From an uncultured Chlorobiota bacterium (lineage in GTDB: Bacteria; Bacteroidota; Kapaibacteriia; OLB7): a stretch of DNA of 22,428 nucleotides. A model generated the notes under the pieces. The model was given only the letters and a program-made list of their open reading frames with translations. It made no database searches and had not been told where the DNA came from. Shown here piece by piece: positions 7,277 to 16,586 of the stretch. Position 1 is the first letter of the stretch; the number at the start of each line of letters is the position of its first letter. Made by a program: the position numbers and the translations under genes. Location of the stretch: assembly GCA_946481475.1 (NCBI GenBank), contig CAMLOB010000008.1:1-22428 (forward strand), given 5' to 3'.

Positions 7277-8883
7277 TCCCCCGCCTTCCCCTTCCGTTCG
7301 GCCCACTCCCCGGCACTGATCCCCATTCCCTCGGCAGGAATCAAGTCGACAGGTTCGGCAAGAAAGTTCCGATCGTTGTTGAGCGACAACTGCTCGTAGG
7401 TCAGTCGGGACGGATCGGAGGAAAGTCCCTGAACAGTCGCCCCTCCGTAGAGATCAACCGAAAGCCGGATCCCCTCTTCGCCTCCCGCCGGTATCTCCAC
7501 ACCTTCCAGTCGCCAGACCCGGTTTGTGGTGCCGGGCTGGATCGGGACGAGAAGTTCAATATCGACGGTGATCGGTTGCGAAGCGTTTTCCACGATGATC
7601 GTCGGCTCGGCTCCGCCGAGTCCGCTGTAGCGGAGCCGGGCCGAGACGTCCGGCTCGGCACACCACACGCGGACGTAGCCCCGGTTGTCTCCGGCAACGA
7701 TCTCCGCCTTCCCCTCGCCGGTGTGGAAGTCGACCGAGGCGGAATTCATCCGCCCCTTGTGGAAGTAGAGTTCGAACGGCCAGAGAACACCGTTCGGCGG
7801 GGCGGCCATCGGATAGAAGGGGACCATGGCCCGCATCCCGGTTGCCGAATCCCAATCGACTTTGTAGATGGAGGAATCGGCGAAGAGCCGTTTCTCTTCG
7901 GCATCGTGTACCTGCAGGATGCGTCCGCGCAACGCCCCTTCCCGGTTCATGATGAAGACCTTCGTCAGAAGCTGCGTCACCCCCAGTCCGAGCGAACTCG
8001 GCGTGCGGCTGGTCGGTCCGGCAATCGAGATCGGAAAGATCGTCAGGTTGCCGCTGCCGGGGGCCGGATTGCAGGTGACCGAGTCGACCTGATCGCACGG
8101 CCACGGAACGGCATCCCCGGCCATCAGGAAACTCCAGTGATGTCCGTCGACGTAGACATTGTTCGAGTCGGAAGTATACCATCCCCGATGGTTCGCACTC
8201 GTATCGGCCCAGATCCGGTTCGGATCGACGACCTTGATCCAGTACTTCCCTCCTCCTCTGTTCTCCACCGCATATCCGATGATCGCATGCCCTCCGCCGG
8301 TCGGCAGCACTCCTTTCGTCACGCTGACGATCACCGGTCCTTCGCGCGCAATGTCCTGCGTCGCCCGGTTGACCGCATAGGCGGCGTCAAAGGAATGACC
8401 GCCGTTGACCTGTTCGATCACGTGCTGGATAAAGGCCAGCGATATCTGATGTCCGTGCATGATATTGATCGCCCGGAGCAATCCCGGAGTCGTCGGCGCA
8501 CCGTTCATGTCGGTCTCGGTATACTGGATCGTCGGGGCGCAGAACCCCTTGTAGCCGCCGTAGTTGTTGATCATCAGACTCAGGATGCTCAACCCGAAAC
8601 AGTTCCCGGCTCCCCCTCCCGTCCCGGAAGGATCGGCCAGCGTCGTCTCGAAGGCAAGGTCGTAGAAGAGCTTGTCGAACGGCGCGGTGAACCAGCTTGT
8701 GTTCGAGTCGACCGGGATACCGTAGAAGGAAGTCCGGTAGATGTCCCACCCGAAACTGGGCGTTCCGAAATTCACAAAGCCCCAGCCGTACTTCTCGGCC
8801 GGATGTTCCTCCTGCCCCTTCGCCCCGACCGTCCAGAGGAACAGGCCGGAGAGAATCAACATGCCGTATCGTATCCGTTTCAT
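7273..8883 (-). CDS. Exported papain-like-fold cysteine peptidase-like protein
   Basis: A 536-aa protein with a signal peptide (MKRIRYGMLILSGLFLWTVGAKGQ, cleavage near 23). Residues about 85-225 carry the order expected of a papain-like catalytic core. Cys95 sits at a helix start (GAGNCFGLSILSLMINNYGG), His199 in a Gly-rich strand (TGGGHAIIGYAV), and Asp220/Asn222 in the next strand (YWIKVVDPNRIW), as in C1/C39-type peptidases and related transglutaminase-like folds. The C-terminal half (about 255-536) is beta-rich with no recognised family and no T9SS sorting sequence. It is last in a four-gene run after the Fn3 gene, 90 bp upstream. The start is supported by AGAGAG just before the ATG. The triad is a visible motif; activity is inferred. 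It could be a maturation protease for the large partner, a secreted effector, or a non-catalytic fold. Confidence 0.62.
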   Translation of the reverse strand: MKRIRYGMLILSGLFLWTVGAKGQEEHPAEKYGWGFVNFGTPSFGWDIYRTSFYGIPVDSNTSWFTAPFDKLFYDLAFETTLADPSGTGGGAGNCFGLSILSLMINNYGGYKGFCAPTIQYTETDMNGAPTTPGLLRAINIMHGHQISLAFIQHVIEQVNGGHSFDAAYAVNRATQDIAREGPVIVSVTKGVLPTGGGHAIIGYAVENRGGGKYWIKVVDPNRIWADTSANHRGWYTSDSNNVYVDGHHWSFLMAGDAVPWPCDQVDSVTCNPAPGSGNLTIFPISIAGPTSRTPSSLGLGVTQLLTKVFIMNREGALRGRILQVHDAEEKRLFADSSIYKVDWDSATGMRAMVPFYPMAAPPNGVLWPFELYFHKGRMNSASVDFHTGEGKAEIVAGDNRGYVRVWCAEPDVSARLRYSGLGGAEPTIIVENASQPITVDIELLVPIQPGTTNRVWRLEGVEIPAGGEEGIRLSVDLYGGATVQGLSSDPSRLTYEQLSLNNDRNFLAEPVDLIPAEGMGISAGEWAERKGKAGE

Positions 8884-8918
8884 GATCTCTCTTCAGTAGT
8901 AATTGATGTTCAACTTCC

Positions 8919-8959
8919 CGTTCACAACACGTGCCTTCACAAGGCTCACCTTCACAAGG
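8919..8959. repeat. Three-copy 15-bp tandem repeat between Fn3 and peptidase-like genes
   Basis: CCTTCACAAGG occurs at 8934-8944 and 8949-8959, with a degenerate third copy (CGTTCACAACA) at 8919-8929, all spaced exactly 15 bp. The period is a multiple of three and the minus-strand frame stays open between the Fn3 stop (8974-8976) and a second stop at 8893-8895, reading with LVKVS/LVKAR periodicity. Confidence 0.6.
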
Positions 8960-8973
8960 TTTGCGTTCGCAGC

Positions 8974-11529
8974 TCAGGGATGAACCCCGTGCTTCGGCGG
9001 AGAGAGCTGCGTCAGCGATCCGTCCTTCCTGAGCATCGTCACCCGGTACCAGTAGGTGGTGTTCCGCGCAACGGTGTTGTCGACGTAGGAGTTCCCCTCA
9101 ACGACGGTGCCGACCTGATAGTAATCCCCGCCGGCGCTCTTGCAACGGAAGAGGGCGAAGCCGACTGCCGAGTCGGAATCGAACGTCGGCGTCCACTCGA
9201 TCCGCAGAGCACACGGTCCGTCCTCCGGAACCACGGAGGTGATCTCCGGTCCCGGATCGCGGTTCGACTTGAAGGTAAACGTGCTGATGCCGACCGCACT
9301 GTCCGGCGGCGTCTCGTTCCCCTGCTGATCGACCCCCACCACCTTGTACCACCAGATGTCGCGCGGCTCCACACTGTCGACAATCCGTCCGGCACTCATC
9401 CAGTCGCGACTGACCAGAGGAATGGAATCGCACCCGACGACCGGCGGCGGCTTGTAGGGCTCGGTCAGGACGACACCGGTCCCCGGAGGGGGAACAACGG
9501 TCCGTCCCCCCACCCAGTCATACGGCCCGTTCTCATCCGTGCCCCGGTAGACGTGATAGGCGGCGATGTCCTGAACCGGCGGACCGATCCACTCGACGAT
9601 CACCGTGCTGTCGCGGGCAAGAAGTCCGCTGATGATCGCCGGACCGGGAGGATTCTTGTCCCGAAGCCGCTGGCAGACGATGATCTCTTTTGCCGGATCG
9701 GGAATCGGCATCACTCCACTCTCGTTCTGCGACTTGTCGACCGCCTTCACCAGATAGGCGTAGCAGATCGGCGATCCGGCCGGGACGGTCTCGTCATTGA
9801 ACCAGGCCTTGCCGTCCGCTTCTTTCCGTTCCTTCGCCTCCTGATGTGTGATCGTCCCGATCAACTCGAACGGACCGCCGCAATCGGGAAGGTTTTTCGG
9901 CACGTTCATCTTCGGGTCGTAGTGCGTCGTCGGATAGGTCGGCGTTCCGTCACGGTCGCCGAAGATCGCCACATACTGTTTGTAGAGATCAAGAGTGGCC
10001 TTGTCATATTCCCGCTCAAGACAGGGGAACCAGTCGCCGTAGTTGCAGTAGGCACGGTAGATGCGATACTCATCGATGTCGCAATCGGTGTTCAGATCCC
10101 ACCGCACCTGAATAAAATCATCGAAGCCTTCCGCCTCGGTCCCCTTCACATTGTCCGGACGGGTTGTGTCCTTCAACGCGTCGCCGACGGCAATCGAACG
10201 GTACGAGATGTTGTTGGAAGAGTCGACGGTCTCCACCCGGTAGTACCACGTCTTGTCGCCGCACGGACTCCGCAGTCCGGGCGAGGTGTCGAAGATCGTG
10301 ATCGTCGTGCTGGTATCTCCCGGCTGATTCACGATTCCCCCCACCGCCACGGCCCCGACGTTCGGATCTTCCGGGATCTCATACCGGTAGACCCGATACC
10401 CTCTGACCGCCTCGACGTGCCCCTCTTCGTCCAGCTCCACCCGGTTCCATCTGATCTGGAATCCGTTCATCGACTCGATCGCCGTCACGTTCAATCCCTG
10501 TGGTGTGCCGGGACGGGCACTGTCCTCGGGCGTTGCCGATACCGATCCGGACCACGATCCGGCATTGCCGAGCGGATCCTTGTGTCGCACCTGATAGTAG
10601 TATGTCGTCCCGTCGCGCGGACCGGCGACGTTCAGATCGGCTCCGGGAGGATTCGGGACCGGATGGGTCGTGGCTCCACCGGCTGAATCATATCGCTCGT
10701 AGTCGGTAAAACCGTGGCGCGCCGGGATGAGCGTGTCGAGATCGATTGTCGAGGAGATGTTCGCACTCACGTCGACATCACTCACCTTCGTCCAGGGTCC
10801 GGCCGGAGCCGTGGCGCGGCGGACATCGAACGACTGGAACTTGTTCGATGCCGGCATGTCCCACAGCACCTGCACTTTGGAATCTCCGGCAACCCCCTGC
10901 GCTCCGGAGGGAGTCGGGATCGCCCCCGGAGAACCGGCCTTGATCGAGGCTTCACTTTCGGGAAGCAGCTTCAATTCGGTTCCGCCCGAGTTCACCCGCA
11001 TTACCCGATAGGCATAGGTCTTGCCGCTGGAGACCGTATTGTCGGTCCAGCTCTGCCCCATCACCCGGGCCACGTCCGGTTCGTATCCGGCAAAGACCTG
11101 CACACGCCGCCACTTCATCGAACCGACCGGCAGGGACGTGATCCCGCAGACGTTCGCCAGAGGAGTAACCGGCGGAACGCCTCCGGTGCTGTCGGCCAGT
11201 CCGTAGGAGAGCATCGTCCAGAGATCGGAGCCGGAGGGAATGATCGTCTTGAACTGCGTGCAGTTGGTAATCGGTCCGATCGGCGTCCCGTTCAGCGGAG
11301 CCGCCGGCCAGGAGGCTTCGCTCGCCTCCTTGCGGTAGATGTTGTAGCGGACACCCGGCGTCACCGTGGCGGCCGACCACATCAGCAGGACTCTCGTCCC
11401 CCCGCTCGCTGTGGTAAAGAGTTCCAGCGTCTGTCCTTTCAGCGGAAGCATCCCCGCCATGATCGTCATGATGAGGAGAACCCCTCCGGAAATCCCGTAT
11501 CGCATGATGTTCCCTGTGATGCTGTTCAT
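8974..11529 (-). CDS. Exported protein made of tandem fibronectin type III-like domains
   Basis: An 851-aa protein with a signal peptide (hydrophobic about 14-29, cleavage near PLKGQ) and then almost only Fn3-like modules: about 33-190 (two divergent halves), 200-335, 340-452, 457-610, 625-752 and 757-848. Recurring signatures are the Trp strand (VQVLWDMP, QIRWNRVE, VRWDLNTD, VIVEWIGP, RIEWTPTF) and the YxVYR/YRIYR strand. The module at 457-610 has a Cys-rich insert (CNYGDWFPCLE...). No enzyme domain, lipobox or T9SS sorting domain is visible; the protein ends LSPPKHGVHP. The start has a strong Shine-Dalgarno overlapping the stop of the upstream giant gene, so the two are translationally coupled. 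Likely role: an extended surface or periplasmic scaffold that binds the TANFOR-like partner or a glycan. That role is inferred from the fold and the context. Confidence 0.85.
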   Translation of the reverse strand: MNSITGNIMRYGISGGVLLIMTIMAGMLPLKGQTLELFTTASGGTRVLLMWSAATVTPGVRYNIYRKEASEASWPAAPLNGTPIGPITNCTQFKTIIPSGSDLWTMLSYGLADSTGGVPPVTPLANVCGITSLPVGSMKWRRVQVFAGYEPDVARVMGQSWTDNTVSSGKTYAYRVMRVNSGGTELKLLPESEASIKAGSPGAIPTPSGAQGVAGDSKVQVLWDMPASNKFQSFDVRRATAPAGPWTKVSDVDVSANISSTIDLDTLIPARHGFTDYERYDSAGGATTHPVPNPPGADLNVAGPRDGTTYYYQVRHKDPLGNAGSWSGSVSATPEDSARPGTPQGLNVTAIESMNGFQIRWNRVELDEEGHVEAVRGYRVYRYEIPEDPNVGAVAVGGIVNQPGDTSTTITIFDTSPGLRSPCGDKTWYYRVETVDSSNNISYRSIAVGDALKDTTRPDNVKGTEAEGFDDFIQVRWDLNTDCDIDEYRIYRAYCNYGDWFPCLEREYDKATLDLYKQYVAIFGDRDGTPTYPTTHYDPKMNVPKNLPDCGGPFELIGTITHQEAKERKEADGKAWFNDETVPAGSPICYAYLVKAVDKSQNESGVMPIPDPAKEIIVCQRLRDKNPPGPAIISGLLARDSTVIVEWIGPPVQDIAAYHVYRGTDENGPYDWVGGRTVVPPPGTGVVLTEPYKPPPVVGCDSIPLVSRDWMSAGRIVDSVEPRDIWWYKVVGVDQQGNETPPDSAVGISTFTFKSNRDPGPEITSVVPEDGPCALRIEWTPTFDSDSAVGFALFRCKSAGGDYYQVGTVVEGNSYVDNTVARNTTYWYRVTMLRKDGSLTQLSPPKHGVHP

Positions 11530-11536
11530 TGCTCTT

Positions 11537-11545
11537 CTCCTCCTC
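11537..11545 (-). promoter_or_regulatory. Shine-Dalgarno of the Fn3 gene overlapping the upstream stop codon
   Basis: On the minus strand GAGGAGGAG precedes ATG 11529 by 7 nt and overlaps the TGA (11546-11544) of the giant protein gene. This fixes the Fn3 start and implies coupled translation. It is among the strongest Shine-Dalgarno sequences in the window. Confidence 0.75.
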
Positions 11546-14500
11546 AGTACAGATAGAATCCGTCATCCTTGTTGAATCCGGCGTGGACCGAGACCGATCC
11601 GCAGAAGACCCAGAGGACACAGGCTTCAAGCCCGAGAGAGCCTTCGAATGCCGGAGGGATCGCCGCAATCATCTGCAGGTTCCCCCACGCCGCCGCACTG
11701 ACGAGTCCGCCGAGGATCTTCCCCCAGACGTAGATGCCGAAATTGCCGATCACCCCTCCGGACGGCACGTCACTGATCGAGGGGGCAAAGGCGCCGACGC
11801 CGACATACATCTGATAGCCGCCGGAGACGATAAAGAGATCGACACCCTGACTGATCCCGAGATAGGCGTAGAAGCCGGTCAGCCGGTCGGGGAGTCCCCC
11901 CTTGTTCAATCCGAACCGACCGTTGATGCCGTCCATCACCCACGCCTTGTTCTTCGGAGCGTTGATCCCGAGATAGACGCCGGTCTCCAGCGTCGTCCCG
12001 CCGCCGACGGTGATGCCGAGTCCGCCGACCATGCCGTACATCGAAACGCCGACCCGTCCCTGGATCGACTGATAGTCCAGTCCGGCATGCCAACTGAACT
12101 CGCCGAATCCGGAGATGCCGGCATTCGCCCCGGCGACGATCGGAACGCCGACCACCGCACCGAGCGAGACGGTCCCCTTGAAATATCCCTCGGCATATCC
12201 CTCCCCCCAATCGACCGTGAAGTGGGTCAGACCGAAGACGTCGACGTCGCTTCCGCCGACGTTGATGAACATCTGACCGTTCGCATAGAATGTCAGCCGG
12301 TCGGGTCGGTAGCTGAAGACAAGGCTGACCGCGTCGCCGCTCCGGGCTTGTAGAATAGTGGAGGTTGCCGAGTGGGAGAGCTGACCGCCGAGCGCAATCT
12401 GCTTCAGCGATCCGTCCTCGATACAACCGCATCCCCATATCTCTGCAATCCGTCCCATGCTTCCGATCGGCCCGACGTCAAATCCGTGCTGCGACGTCTC
12501 GATCACGCGGAAGCAGGAACTGGTGGAACTCATCCTGAGGAAGGCGTTCATGTCGCCGTCGTCGATGCTGAGAAGCGCCACATCTCCCGGTCCGACAAAT
12601 CCGTCCTGACTGACCGTATCGTAGAGCATGTCGAATGCCAGATCGGCCAGCCCCGACGCCCAGGAACGCTCCCAGTGAAGGTCGCTCGTCCCGGCCCCCA
12701 TGTGCGGGCTTCCAAGGACGCGAACGAAGCGCCCGAAGTAGGGCGTGTCCGGCATCGCCGAACGATAGTCGGAGATCGACATCATCTTTGCGCCGAAGAA
12801 GGGGATCGAGAGGGAACCGTAGGTCTGAAGGTAGCCCGAGTCTGCCGGGTTCGCCGGATCGAACGGCGAGAGGGCGACGAACTCGGTCGTATAACCGAAA
12901 TCGTCGAACCGTTGACCGACGTTGTTGTAGTCGAAGAAGAGTCTTCCGAAATTCCCGGAGGCCTCCATCTCACCCCAGACGAGCCAGAAAGGTTCGTCGA
13001 AGTGAACACGTTCGGCCATGCCTGCGGCGGTCAGGTAGATCACCCCCTGCTTCACCGCCATGATGCCGGCCGATTTGCTCGTGTCTTTCGGCGTCATCTC
13101 CAGTCCCCAGTAATCGAGCGTGTCGTCTCCGGCAAAGTGGACGTTCCCTCCGGCATTGTTCGCCGTCGAGGTGAACATCATCTGCTCGAAAAGAACCGGC
13201 ATACCGATCGGTCCGCCGAGCAGAGCCGCGCCGGAGAGAGCGCTGTTCCAGACCGCACTCTCCACAAACTGCAGGCGCATCCCTCCGATCTTATCCGGGT
13301 TGTAGGTCGTATGCGTCGGATTTATCGGCAGACTTCCACCCCCGACGACGCCGAAAACGATTCTGAACGGAGTACTGTCGGCCTGATAGTAACCGGCCCA
13401 GGTCGGTCCGACTTCAAGTTCTCCCGGTTTGTCCTTGTTCGGACGGAGAATCAGCTCGGTGTGGACCCCCTGCGCTCCGACGTTCATCCAGACCCCGGCA
13501 ATGATATCCCGCTCGAACTTGATGGCTCCGTTCGGATCGGGAATATCTTTTGTGAAGATGGTGAAATCCCGGTCGCGAAGATTGGGAAAGGTCACGCCTC
13601 CCATCCCCTGTGCCTCAAGATTCGTTTCCGGCATTCCGAGGAACGGCGTCTTGTAGGCCGTGTCGAGCACCGGGAAGAATGCCTTGTTCTCCCAGAACGA
13701 CGCCAGATAGAAGGCCCCGCTGTCCTGACTCACCGAGAGCGAGTAGAAGTGAGTGTTCGCCGGGTGCTTCGCCTTCTCTCCCCAGACCAGACCGTCATCC
13801 ACCTCCACCCGTCCGAAGAGGTCCATATCCTTCTGCACGAAGAGGCGTTCAAACCTGGTGACGACCACACCTCCGCCGGTACTTCTGGTCACCCCTTTCT
13901 CCGGCAGCCATATCTCTCCGTTCTTGAACTCTCCGGAATCGATTGCGCTTGCGGCAAGCTCAAGTTTTCCGTTCGGCAGGTAGATACGATAGCCGTAGGG
14001 ATCCAGAGCGGTGAACGTCAGCAACTCGGTCAGCGTCAGCACTCCGGCAAATCCGTCGCCGGCAATCGTCCCGTTCGTAAACGCATACTCTCCCTTTACG
14101 TAGCCCCGGTTCGATATCACATCGCCGACCGCCGCTGGAGTTTCTCCGTCACGCAACACCACCCCCTTCCAGATATTTCCCTGTGCCGGGACGACGCCTC
14201 CGGCCGATTTCGTCGAGGAGAAATCGATGACGTAGCCGGTCCCGAAGATCTCCAGACCGGTCTCGCCGATCGCCCAACGACCGAAGGCCGAGTCGTTGGA
14301 CTCGATATAGAACTCGCAGTAGGGGGTAATCTTCGTCTCCGGCACCGGAAGCGTCGCGTAGGTGCAGGTATCGGAGCTGATGATCGACGGAGGGAGAAGC
14401 AGATTCCCCTCGACCCGGGCTTCCCCCGGCTCGATCGTCAGCGAATCGATATCGAGCGAGAAGCCGTTCTTCAGATCGAGTCGGGCCGGAGGGGTCGGGA

Positions 14501-16514
14501 TCGGGGCCGGACTCGGGTAGACGGCAATCCCCTCGGTCAGCGTCACTTTCGGCTGCACCGGTCCGTCCCAGGCCACATCCCGGAAGGCGACGCGAATGCC
14601 GTCCGGAGACTTCTTGCCGAAGAGATCGAGGACGAGATTCCGGTCGATCACCAGTTCGTTCCGCAGTCGGGCTTCGGAGATGACCTCGGTCCTGCCGCCG
14701 CTGATCGTGATGGTTTCATCCTTGTCGATCGTCGCCGATCTGTCCGGCATCAGCAACGTCATGTAGTCGCCGACGCGTGCCGAGCCTTCGATGGTCCGGG
14801 CCTCCATCAACGAGAACTCCTTTGCCGAATCGGCAACGAAATCGACGACGCCGAAATCGTAGGGCTTCAGCTTCAGATCGCCCGGTCCCCAGGGGATCGG
14901 CGTGAAGATCGTCGGTCCGGCATCGCAGTTGAACTTGATCCGGCCGATACCGCTCGGCTTGCTCGCATCTTCCGATTTCGAGGAAGCATCCCACTCCTCC
15001 ACAACAATCTCGAACCCGGCCGCCACCAGCGTATCGGGTCGGTTCGGTATGCCGAGTTTGTCGGGCAGTTTCCCGAACGGACTGACCGCCTGGTCGAAGT
15101 TGCAGACGGTTCCGTCGGCTCTGATCTCCTCTCCGTTAAAGTCGAGCGTCACTCTCCACCGGTAGGTCTTCCCCCGCTCGGGCGTGAAGGTCAGTCGCGA
15201 TCCTTTCCGGTTGATGAAATTCAGATCGAGAAGGGAGAGATTGCCGGTCTTCGTATGCCGCAAATCGCCCGGACCGTGTCCGGAGAACGTCCCTTCAAAG
15301 GCCGTTCGCTTCTTCCGTTCATCAAACCGGACAGCACCGAGCTTCGATTCCTCTTCCCATATCTCGATCTTCCCTCCGGTGATCGCCTCCGGGTTGATCG
15401 CCGGCTGCACTTCTACCTGGAACCAGGGGGCGGAACTCCCTGCGACACCCTTTGCAAGCTTCGGAGAAAGCGTGATGCAGGCCGGAACGATAATGTCTTC
15501 GAGAGAACGGAGATCTCTGACCCGAATCCCTTCCTGACCATAGATCAACGGGGTTCTCCCCTTCCCGGTATCCAGTCTGATCCCGTCGGTCCCGATACCG
15601 ATGCCGATACCGTCTCCACCTCCGATCAGCGGAACGACTTCACCGAAGACGAACGAACAGACTTCGCTGTATCCGTCGTTCCGGAACGTGACGCCGTTGG
15701 TCGGGTCGATCGCCCGCACACGCCAGGCATACTGCTGTCCGATGCGCAGCGGAGGTTCGGCCGGACCGTAGGAGAGGATCGGAGCGTTCAGTTGACGCGA
15801 GAAAAAGATGGGAGAAGTCTTCGCCAGCAACGCATCGTTCGGATCGATTCCCTTCGGCACCTCGGCCATCTCGAACAGATACTGCATGTTCCCCGGTCCA
15901 CCGGCCGGCACACTCCACTGAAACGTGAGGAGCTGCGGCTTCAACTCCCTGACGGTGGTTCCGCAGGCCGGCAGGAGAGGACGGGGAGATTCGGCAAAGC
16001 GGATCACGAAGGTGGCGCAGCCGCTCGGCTCCTGCGGTGAAAGGGGGACAAGCGTCGTGAACTCCAGCGCACGGACGCAGATCCGGTAGGAACCTTCCGG
16101 CAGCCGCTTCGTCCGGGCCACCGTGTTCTTTTCCGTTCCGATAAACTCCACGGCATCGGCCGAGAACAACTGCAGGTCACGAAGATTCAGGTTCACCGTC
16201 GCATTCGGTCCGACGGTGATCCGGTTGCGCGGGAAATTATCCTTGGTGACGATGCGGACACCTCCGTTCAGGTTCTCGGCAAATCCGCTGAGCCGCACCT
16301 GATGGGTCTCGGCCGATCTGTTGGTCAACCGGATCAGCACCTTGTCCGGATTCGATTCCCAGATCGTCAGGTCCGGCGAGTAGGGAGGAAGCGCCGTCAC
16401 GGTCACGGTGATCGGCTCTCCCTGTGCAAGGAGCAGACCGCTCATCAGCGGAAACAGAAGGAGTCCGGACCAGACCATCCTTCTCCACTTTCCTCTATGC
16501 AGATCGTGTATCAT
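11544..16514 (-). CDS. Giant exported TANFOR-like surface protein
   Basis: A 1656-aa protein with a signal peptide (hydrophobic about 14-29, cleavage near LLAQ). Residues about 33-175 (ITVTVTALPPYSPDLTIWES..., LPEGSYRICVRALEF) match my memory of the TANFOR-domain region of Bacteroidota surface proteins. An Fn3-like module with an AWRVRAID strand follows (about 180-290), then a Gly-Ile repeat (GIGIGIGTDGIRL, 302-313). The core (about 330-1400) is long and beta-rich with no family I can name. The last ~255 residues are Gly/aromatic-rich alternating strands (VGVSMYGMVGGLGITVGGG) ending in FYLY, which look like outer-membrane barrel strands with a terminal aromatic. No PNPA-type T9SS domain is present. 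It follows the barrel gene by 72 bp and is coupled to the Fn3 gene. ATG 16478 is an alternative start (GGAG 4 nt upstream), but 16514 supplies the basic n-region. The domain name rests on recall, not a search. Confidence 0.75.
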   Translation of the reverse strand: MIHDLHRGKWRRMVWSGLLLFPLMSGLLLAQGEPITVTVTALPPYSPDLTIWESNPDKVLIRLTNRSAETHQVRLSGFAENLNGGVRIVTKDNFPRNRITVGPNATVNLNLRDLQLFSADAVEFIGTEKNTVARTKRLPEGSYRICVRALEFTTLVPLSPQEPSGCATFVIRFAESPRPLLPACGTTVRELKPQLLTFQWSVPAGGPGNMQYLFEMAEVPKGIDPNDALLAKTSPIFFSRQLNAPILSYGPAEPPLRIGQQYAWRVRAIDPTNGVTFRNDGYSEVCSFVFGEVVPLIGGGDGIGIGIGTDGIRLDTGKGRTPLIYGQEGIRVRDLRSLEDIIVPACITLSPKLAKGVAGSSAPWFQVEVQPAINPEAITGGKIEIWEEESKLGAVRFDERKKRTAFEGTFSGHGPGDLRHTKTGNLSLLDLNFINRKGSRLTFTPERGKTYRWRVTLDFNGEEIRADGTVCNFDQAVSPFGKLPDKLGIPNRPDTLVAAGFEIVVEEWDASSKSEDASKPSGIGRIKFNCDAGPTIFTPIPWGPGDLKLKPYDFGVVDFVADSAKEFSLMEARTIEGSARVGDYMTLLMPDRSATIDKDETITISGGRTEVISEARLRNELVIDRNLVLDLFGKKSPDGIRVAFRDVAWDGPVQPKVTLTEGIAVYPSPAPIPTPPARLDLKNGFSLDIDSLTIEPGEARVEGNLLLPPSIISSDTCTYATLPVPETKITPYCEFYIESNDSAFGRWAIGETGLEIFGTGYVIDFSSTKSAGGVVPAQGNIWKGVVLRDGETPAAVGDVISNRGYVKGEYAFTNGTIAGDGFAGVLTLTELLTFTALDPYGYRIYLPNGKLELAASAIDSGEFKNGEIWLPEKGVTRSTGGGVVVTRFERLFVQKDMDLFGRVEVDDGLVWGEKAKHPANTHFYSLSVSQDSGAFYLASFWENKAFFPVLDTAYKTPFLGMPETNLEAQGMGGVTFPNLRDRDFTIFTKDIPDPNGAIKFERDIIAGVWMNVGAQGVHTELILRPNKDKPGELEVGPTWAGYYQADSTPFRIVFGVVGGGSLPINPTHTTYNPDKIGGMRLQFVESAVWNSALSGAALLGGPIGMPVLFEQMMFTSTANNAGGNVHFAGDDTLDYWGLEMTPKDTSKSAGIMAVKQGVIYLTAAGMAERVHFDEPFWLVWGEMEASGNFGRLFFDYNNVGQRFDDFGYTTEFVALSPFDPANPADSGYLQTYGSLSIPFFGAKMMSISDYRSAMPDTPYFGRFVRVLGSPHMGAGTSDLHWERSWASGLADLAFDMLYDTVSQDGFVGPGDVALLSIDDGDMNAFLRMSSTSSCFRVIETSQHGFDVGPIGSMGRIAEIWGCGCIEDGSLKQIALGGQLSHSATSTILQARSGDAVSLVFSYRPDRLTFYANGQMFINVGGSDVDVFGLTHFTVDWGEGYAEGYFKGTVSLGAVVGVPIVAGANAGISGFGEFSWHAGLDYQSIQGRVGVSMYGMVGGLGITVGGGTTLETGVYLGINAPKNKAWVMDGINGRFGLNKGGLPDRLTGFYAYLGISQGVDLFIVSGGYQMYVGVGAFAPSISDVPSGGVIGNFGIYVWGKILGGLVSAAAWGNLQMIAAIPPAFEGSLGLEACVLWVFCGSVSVHAGFNKDDGFYLY

Positions 16515-16586
16515 GGTTCATGCCTGTTGGCTGTTGTTTCTGTTCAATCGGCATGGCGTTTGAATTTATCTTCGGTCGGTTCGACG

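Noticed and set aside
8919..8959. CRISPR-like array
   Set aside because: The units are only 15 bp apart with no separate spacers, three copies, and no cas genes nearby; it is a small tandem repeat.
7177..10686. A 1169-codon open frame on the plus strand, antisense to the peptidase-like and Fn3 genes
   Set aside because: The product is Arg/Asp/Pro-rich with no signal peptide, domain or repeat I recognise. It lies wholly opposite two genes with clear folds and crosses their intergenic gap. High GC and rarity of TTA, CTA and TCA codons on the sense strand explain it.
12372..16040. A 1222-codon open frame on the plus strand, antisense to the giant gene
   Set aside because: Same low-information Arg-rich composition, no start context, and the opposite strand has a signal peptide, Ig-like modules and coupled translation.
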